Positions 26,380 through 30,357 of a DNA stretch of 30,357 nucleotides are shown one piece after another. Position numbers and translations under genes: made by a program. The notes below the pieces were generated by a model, which ran no database searches, was not told the origin of the DNA, and worked only from the letters and a program-made list of their open reading frames with translations. The stretch spans positions 1 through 30,357 of the forward strand of contig CAYWKS010000032.1 in the NCBI GenBank assembly GCA_964458935.1. Direction: 5' to 3'. This DNA is from CAYWKS01 sp964458935 (GTDB lineage: Bacteria; Planctomycetota; Phycisphaerae; Phycisphaerales; Zrk34). Every line of letters starts with the position of its first letter. Within the stretch, counting starts at the first letter, position 1.

Positions 26380-26610
26380 GCCGCGCCAATGGTAACCGAA
26401 TGCGTGTCGATCGGAAGGCCGTTGCCCGGCCGCGTGTGGGTCAATAAAACCCCGCACCCGGAGATCAGTCCGGCCGCGGGGCGGAGGAGGAGAATAGACA
26501 CTCAACAAGGAAGACTCGCGCCACGATTGCCGTTGTCATGATCGTACGCGTGGCCGGCGGGGCGGGTTCGCTGGATCGGCGAGAAATCTTGGCAGCGGGG
26601 CGGCGGGGGA

Positions 26611-27288
26611 TCACGGGCCCGGCTCGCGGGTGTTACCGGTCGTTGGGGGCGTGGTTCGTTCATGGGCGTCGATCGCGGCCACGGCGAGGGCGAGGACGAC
26701 GGCGTTGAGCAGGTGCCAGAGCCAGTGCGTGCCGACGCCGCCGGGCGCGTGGGCGGCGAGGTGGTCGTGGCCGTCAATCGTGCGTGCGGTGAGGCTGACG
26801 ATGAAGACGGCGGCGGCGAGGGCGAGAGGCCGGGCGGCCGGGCTTCGGCGAGCGGCGGCCCCGGCGGCGGCCCCGATCATCGCCAGCAGGACCGGCAGGT
26901 AGCTGGCCAGGGCGCCCAGCACCGGGCCGAGCACCGCCATGAATGCCGCCTGGAAGGCGATGAACCCGCCGAGCGTGGCGGCGGTGGCGAGCGGTCCGAG
27001 CCGGCCGACGCGGCGGATGAACACGCCCAGGTAGATGTAGACAAACGCGGCGATCGACAGCACGTCGGCGAGCATGGTCAGACGGTTGGCAAAGGTGTGA
27101 AAGGCGAAGCTCGCCATGCCGATCACCGCGATCAGGACGATCAGCAGGCGTTGGGCCGGGTCGGGCCGCACCCGCGACCACAGCACGGCCGCGGCCACGA
27201 TGAACGCGAGATTGGTCCAGGCGTTGACCGGCTCGGCCCAGAAGCCCGGGCCCTGGCGCTCGAAGTAGATGTCGATGGGCTGGAACAC
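26611..27288 (-). CDS. Ceramidase-like (CREST superfamily) integral membrane protein
   Basis: This 225-residue protein has about seven hydrophobic segments. It carries the alkaline ceramidase/CREST signature: EPVNAWTNLAFIVAAA (19-34), S60 and H64 in ASFAFHTFANRL with D75 in TMLADVLSI, and H188/H192 in GTHWLWHLLN. In this superfamily the Ser/His/Asp/His/His set binds zinc and hydrolyses amide bonds in lipids such as ceramides; other members are receptors or haemolysin-III-like proteins. All five positions are kept, so a membrane hydrolase is likely, but the substrate is unknown. The start is GTG 27288, 11 bp after the dodecin stop codon, so the two are probably co-transcribed. The C-terminal tail is short and Pro/Thr-rich. 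Confidence 0.75.
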   Translation of the reverse strand: MFQPIDIYFERQGPGFWAEPVNAWTNLAFIVAAAVLWSRVRPDPAQRLLIVLIAVIGMASFAFHTFANRLTMLADVLSIAAFVYIYLGVFIRRVGRLGPLATAATLGGFIAFQAAFMAVLGPVLGALASYLPVLLAMIGAAAGAAARRSPAARPLALAAAVFIVSLTARTIDGHDHLAAHAPGGVGTHWLWHLLNAVVLALAVAAIDAHERTTPPTTGNTREPGP

Positions 27289-27299
27289 GTCGGCCCGCC

Positions 27300-27521
27300 T
27301 TACATGGCCGACGCTTCGTCGAGGGTGAAGCCGATCTTCACGGTCACCTGGAAATGGCTGATCTGCTGGTTTTCGAGGTGGCCGCGGACCTCGACGACCT
27401 CGAACCAGCGGAGGTTGTGCAGGGTCTGGCCGGCCCGGTTGACCGCGTTGCGGATCGCCTCGTCGATGCTGTTGGGCGAAGACCCGGTGATTTCGACCTT
27501 CTTGTAAACGTGATCGCTCAT
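27300..27521 (-). CDS. Dodecin family flavin-binding protein
   Basis: This 73-residue protein matches dodecins, which form hollow 12-mers that store or buffer flavins. It shows VYKKVEITGSSPNSIDEAI, the NAVNRAGQTLHNLRWFEV helix and strand with the flavin-stacking W39, EVRGHLENQQISHFQVTVK with Q58, and the ending KIGFTLDE. The length agrees with the usual 65-75 residues. I chose the ATG at 27521 because AAAGGAG lies nine bases upstream; the frame extends 16 codons further but without family support. The ceramidase-like gene follows after 11 bp; no functional link between the two is known to me. Confidence 0.93.
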   Translation of the reverse strand: MSDHVYKKVEITGSSPNSIDEAIRNAVNRAGQTLHNLRWFEVVEVRGHLENQQISHFQVTVKIGFTLDEASAM

Positions 27522-28037
27522 GGTGAACAGCTCCTTTGGGACGGTGATGTCTTCGATCGTCGGGGTCATGCTAGCCGGTCTGAGCAGGCCGGCCCCAGCG
27601 TGCCCGGGCAGAGGCTGTGTCCGGGCGGACAGGCGGGCGGCCCTCGATCACGTGCCCGTAAGGTCCAAACGCCGGGCTGCTGCGCTGCGAGGTGTCGCGT
27701 GTCCGGGTGGGGGGGTATGCGGCGGCCTCGTTGTGCACAAGTGATTTTTCAGCAATGACTTGCGTTGTGGCGTGGCGCGATGGTTGCGTGTCTGGGCGGC
27801 CAAGGGGCGGGGCACGCGTGTCGCGGGCGGCCGGGTCGGGGTCGTGGGAGTGAGTCATGGGCATGGCTTGGCCTCCACCCTTGGGCGGCGGTGGGTGGAT
27901 CGGCGCGCGCAGGCGTCGCGTGGGTGCGGGTGGCGCGCGGTAAGTGCCTGTCATGGCGTGCGATGAAAAAGTTTGGAGAAAGTGGCCGCCGGGCCGCGGA
28001 CGCGGGCGCGCCGGTGCGCGGCGGGCCGTCGGGGCGG
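27522..28037. other. 516-bp intergenic region without a recognised gene
   Basis: This is the longest gap in the window, between dodecin (upstream side) and the end of the PAP phosphatase gene. Open frames of up to about 130 codons exist on both strands, but they are Pro/Arg/Thr-rich, lack ribosome-binding sites and resemble nothing I know. The plus strand is strikingly G-rich, apart from an AT-rich island at about 27731-27765. That island holds a perfect palindrome TTGTGCACAA (27731-27740) and an overlapping inverted repeat CAAGT/ACTTG (27738-27762). A run GATGAAAAAGTTTGGAGAAA near 27962 lies just beyond the phosphatase 3' end but is not preceded by a good terminator stem. I saw no tRNA, tmRNA, RNase P or SRP RNA signature. 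Confidence 0.5.
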
Positions 28038-29027
28038 TCAGGGCTTGTAGATGGATTCGAGTGCGGCGAGGAGCGGGTCGTGGAGGTGGGCGTTGGTGAC
28101 GATGACGCCGCGGTTGGCGTCGAGTCCGGCGCCGTGGTGGAACTCGACGGCCTTGCCGTGGACGTCGGAGACGCGGCCGCCGGCTTCGGTGACGACGAGG
28201 ACGCCGGCGGCGTGGTCCCAGATGCGTTCGACGTAGTCGGAGCGGGTGGGCAGCCGCATGTAGATGTCGGCCTCACCGCGTGCGACGACGGCGTACTTGG
28301 CCTGGCTGTCGAGCCGGACCGGCGGGGCGGTGATGTTGAGTTGTGAGGCGACGGACTCGGAGTCGCCGTGGGAGCTGTGGCCGGACTCGACGGACTCGCA
28401 GAATCGGGCGTCGGCGGTGTCGGCGGTATCGCTGACACGGATGGGGTTCGGGCGGGCGTCGGGGTCGTCGAGCGGGTGGGCGGCGGCGCCTTCGCCGCGG
28501 ACGGCGGAGAAGATCGCGCCGGCGTGGTCGGACCCGGGCTCGGCGGGGAGGTTGGGGCAGCACAGCGCAGCGACGGCGGGCTTGCCGTCGACGATGAGGG
28601 CGAGGGCGACGGCGTACTGTTCCTTGCGGACGAAGCCCTTGGTCCCGTCGATGGGGTCGAGGGTCCAGAAGCGTGGGGTGTAGTCGCTGGCGCCGCCGTG
28701 GTCGATCCATCGGCAGACGGCGTCGGCGTCGGCGCCGGGTTCGACGCGGCCGACGTGGTCGACGACCTTGGCCAGCAGGGCGGCGTTGTCGCCTTCGCGG
28801 AGGGCGGCCGAGTCCTCTTCGGCGATGACCGGGTCATCGGGGAAGGCGTCGGCGAGCGCCTTGCAGACGACGGCCTGGCTGGAGAAGTCGGCGACGGTCA
28901 CGGGCGAGCGGTCCTTCTTCTCCAGCACGTCGGGCGTGATCTGCTGCTGGACGCTCCGGGTGACGCGGGCGGCGCGGCGAACGGCGTCGATCGCGACGGC
29001 GAGTTCATGCTTGTAGGGGTGGGTCAT
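28038..29027 (-). CDS. cysQ: 3'(2'),5'-bisphosphate nucleotidase (PAP phosphatase, HAL2/CysQ family)
   Basis: This 329-residue Mg-dependent phosphatase of the inositol monophosphatase fold removes the 3'-phosphate of PAP (and PAPS). Metal-binding motifs are visible: SPVTVADFSSQ (D47), IAEEDSA (E70-E71), TLDPIDGTKGF (D124, D127, with G128-T129) and IWDHAAGVLVVTEAGG near the C-terminus. The sequence is closer to the eukaryotic-type HAL2/SAL1 style (DPIDGTKGFVRKEQYAVALA) than to E. coli CysQ, so the symbol denotes function only. The APS kinase gene lies 45 bp upstream on the same strand. Together they make PAPS and clear the PAP left after sulfate transfer. The ATG at 29027 has no strong ribosome-binding site. 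Confidence 0.92.
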   Translation of the reverse strand: MTHPYKHELAVAIDAVRRAARVTRSVQQQITPDVLEKKDRSPVTVADFSSQAVVCKALADAFPDDPVIAEEDSAALREGDNAALLAKVVDHVGRVEPGADADAVCRWIDHGGASDYTPRFWTLDPIDGTKGFVRKEQYAVALALIVDGKPAVAALCCPNLPAEPGSDHAGAIFSAVRGEGAAAHPLDDPDARPNPIRVSDTADTADARFCESVESGHSSHGDSESVASQLNITAPPVRLDSQAKYAVVARGEADIYMRLPTRSDYVERIWDHAAGVLVVTEAGGRVSDVHGKAVEFHHGAGLDANRGVIVTNAHLHDPLLAALESIYKP

Positions 29028-29072
29028 GGCGTGGCCGGTGGTCGGTGATCGCTAGCCGGTGGACGGCGGGTC

Positions 29073-29693
29073 TTACGCGGTCTTGGCGATGCCCTTGGCT
29101 TCGAGCAGGTCGAGGATCTTCTGGACGGATTCTTCGACGCTGAGCTGGCTGGTGTCGAGGACGAGCTCGGCGTTCTCGGGTTCCTCGTAGGGGTCGTCGA
29201 TACCGGTGAAGCCCTTGATCTCACCGGCGCGGGCTTTCTTGTAGAGGCCCTTGGGGTCGCGGGATTCGGCGACGTCGAGGGGGCACTTGATGTAGACCTC
29301 GCAGAAGGGCATGCCGGCGTCCTCGTGGAGCTTGCGGACGAGGTCACGGTCGGCACGGTAGGGGCTGATGAAGCTGGTGACGGTGAGGACGCATGCGTCG
29401 GTGAAGAGCTTGGCGACCTCGCCGATGCGACGGATGTTTTCGGCGCGATCTTCGGCGCTGAAGCCGAGGTTCTTGTTGAGGCCGTGACGGACGTTGTCGC
29501 CGTCGAGGCGGTAGGCGATGCAGTTGCGTTGGAGCAGGACCTGTTCGAGCGCGACGGCGACGGTGGACTTGCCCGAGCCGCTGAGGCCGGTCAACCAGAG
29601 GGTGGCGCCCTTCTGTCCGGTGAGCTGCTGTCGTTCGGCCTGGTCGACGGCGCCGTCGTGCCAGTGGATGTTGGTGGCTTTCTGGTCGGTCAT
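29073..29693 (-). CDS. cysC: Adenylyl-sulfate (APS) kinase
   Basis: This 206-residue kinase phosphorylates APS to PAPS using ATP. It has the P-loop GLSGSGKS (36-43), the substrate motif LDGDNVRHGLNKNLGFS (63-79), RAENIRRIGEVAKLF, the conserved S110 in TSFISPYRADRD, and the C-terminal lid KGLYKKARAGEIKGFTGIDD. The length is standard. The ATG at 29693 follows AGGA with nine bases between. A good promoter with an overlapping dyad lies upstream. No ATP sulfurylase, PAPS reductase or sulfite reductase gene is in the window, so PAPS may serve assimilation or sulfation. Confidence 0.96.
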   Translation of the reverse strand: MTDQKATNIHWHDGAVDQAERQQLTGQKGATLWLTGLSGSGKSTVAVALEQVLLQRNCIAYRLDGDNVRHGLNKNLGFSAEDRAENIRRIGEVAKLFTDACVLTVTSFISPYRADRDLVRKLHEDAGMPFCEVYIKCPLDVAESRDPKGLYKKARAGEIKGFTGIDDPYEEPENAELVLDTSQLSVEESVQKILDLLEAKGIAKTA

Positions 29694-29732
29694 GATCTTC
29701 GTTCCTCGTGTAAGGCTTGAATCGGGGCGGGC

Positions 29733-29761
29733 ATATTAGCTTGGCGGGGGCGATCCGCCAA
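29733..29761 (-). promoter_or_regulatory. Promoter of cysC-cysQ with an overlapping inverted repeat
   Basis: On the minus strand TTGGCG (29761-29756) and TAATAT (29738-29733) are exactly 17 nt apart, each matching 4 of 6 consensus bases, with a start near 29726 and a leader of about 33 nt. The -35 lies in a perfect 7-bp dyad TTGGCGG/CCGCCAA (29741-29761, 7-nt spacer) that also spans most of the spacer. This is a natural operator position for a repressor. Confidence 0.5.
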
Positions 29762-29783
29762 GGGCGCGGGTTCGGGTCGGGCG

Positions 29784-29811
29784 TTGTTCTGCAAAGGTCG
29801 GGGAGTATGCT
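29784..29811 (+). promoter_or_regulatory. Candidate promoter of the UDP-glucuronate decarboxylase gene
   Basis: TTGTTC (29784-29789) and TATGCT (29806-29811) are 16 nt apart, with a possible start near 29818 and a leader of about 60 nt. The boxes match 3 of 6 and 4 of 6. An overlapping TAAGAT follows. It is supported mainly by position in the divergent gap. Confidence 0.3.
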
Positions 29812-29877
29812 AAGATTGCCGCGGAAACGGTCGCGGCGGCGTTCGGCGAGGCCCTGCACCCTACTGGAGTCTGCATC

Positions 29878-30357
29878 ATGTCGACGCCAATCCGGCGCAT
29901 CCTGGTCACGGGCGGGGCGGGTTTTCTCGGATCGCACCTGTGCGACCGGCTCGTGGCCCGGGGCCACGACGTGATCGCCCTGGACAACTTCTTCACCAGC
30001 CAGAAGGCGAACGTTCACCACCTGCTGGACTACCACAACTTCGAGCTGATCCGCCACGACGTGACGCTTCCGATCTACCTCGAGGTCGACGAGATCTTCA
30101 ACCTGGCGTGCCCGGCGTCGCCGGTGCACTACCAGCACGACCCGATCCAGACGACCAAGGTCTCGGTCTCGGGGTCGATCAACATGCTGGGGATGGCCAA
30201 GCGCGTCGGGGCGAAGATCCTCCAGGCCTCGACGAGCGAGGTGTACGGCGACCCGCAGGTCCACCCCCAGCCCGAGTCCTACCGCGGCAGCGTGAACCCG
30301 ATCGGCCCGCGCGCCTGCTACGACGAGGGCAAGCGGTGCGCCGTGACGCTGTTCTTC
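29878..30357 (+). CDS. UDP-glucuronate decarboxylase (UDP-xylose synthase), 3' end outside the window
   Basis: The first 160 residues of an extended SDR enzyme that converts UDP-glucuronate to UDP-xylose are present. The NAD site is RILVTGGAGFLGSHL. Diagnostic family segments are NLACPASPVHYQHDPIQT, GSINMLGMAKRVGAKILQAS, TSEVYGDPQVHPQPE, and NPIGPRACYDEGKR with the catalytic Tyr and Lys. The ATG at 29878 has GGAG eight bases upstream. After DEGKR the sequence reads CAVTLFF where relatives usually have VAETLFF, so the normally conserved Glu is Val here; this may be natural variation or a base error near the contig edge. UDP-xylose would feed the same envelope or exopolysaccharide synthesis as GDP-fucose. 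Confidence 0.93.
   Translation, partial: MSTPIRRILVTGGAGFLGSHLCDRLVARGHDVIALDNFFTSQKANVHHLLDYHNFELIRHDVTLPIYLEVDEIFNLACPASPVHYQHDPIQTTKVSVSGSINMLGMAKRVGAKILQASTSEVYGDPQVHPQPESYRGSVNPIGPRACYDEGKRCAVTLFF

Noticed and set aside
26440..26470. Imperfect hairpin GTGTGGGT / ACCCCGCAC upstream of the RNase D gene
   Set aside because: Contains a mismatch, has no T-run on either strand and does not sit at a gene end.
27571..27954. Possible small minus-strand gene in the large intergenic gap
   Set aside because: Pro/Arg/Thr-rich translation, no ribosome-binding site, no resemblance to a known protein; equal open frames exist on the other strand.

Overview
The window looks like chromosomal DNA of a high-GC Gram-negative bacterium, about two-thirds GC by eye. 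I infer a planctomycete, possibly of the Phycisphaerae, from the zinc-ribbon/GYF-like membrane protein, the soluble anti-sigma factor, an isolated murC outside a division cluster, and the mix of envelope-sugar genes. This placement is inference; no rRNA gene or other marker was available to confirm it. I see no tRNA, rRNA, CRISPR array, insertion sequence or phage gene. Most of the window is ordinary, tightly packed bacterial genes.

Layout. 1-1285 (minus): a Rrf2-type regulator and the start of sufB (Fe-S assembly), whose frame is broken by an amber codon near the window edge. A perfect 8-bp inverted repeat lies between this operon and the divergent operon at 1416-3152 (plus), which encodes an ECF sigma factor, a soluble zinc anti-sigma factor and an exported protein, with overlapping genes. 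3189-4496: glutamate dehydrogenase family. 4633-9251: RND efflux adaptor and permease. 9375-15675: a four-gene block that matches the N-acetylglutaminylglutamine amide (NAGGN) osmolyte cassette (amidotransferase, GNAT/ATP-grasp synthetase, M42 peptidase), extended by an overlapping solute-binding lipoprotein.

The second half is mostly minus strand. An AlaC-like aminotransferase (15692-16912) and the zinc-ribbon/GYF-like protein (17100-18551) are divergent. Next come cysS, then a GDP-L-fucose block (gmd, fcl, GT4 glycosyltransferase) that ends in a clear intrinsic terminator overlapping the cysS promoter. After this lie murC and an RNase D-like gene, a dodecin and a ceramidase-like (CREST) membrane protein, a 516-bp stretch without recognisable genes, and the PAPS-cycle pair cysC and cysQ. 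The window ends inside a divergent UDP-glucuronate decarboxylase gene.

Functional themes are Fe-S and stress regulation (left), osmotic adaptation (centre), and envelope and exopolysaccharide precursor supply (GDP-fucose, UDP-xylose, PAPS, UDP-MurNAc-Ala; right). The observations I would check first are the sufB amber codon, the NAGGN operon with its fourth gene, the shared inverted repeat at 1325-1347, and the apparently leaderless cysS promoter built into a terminator.
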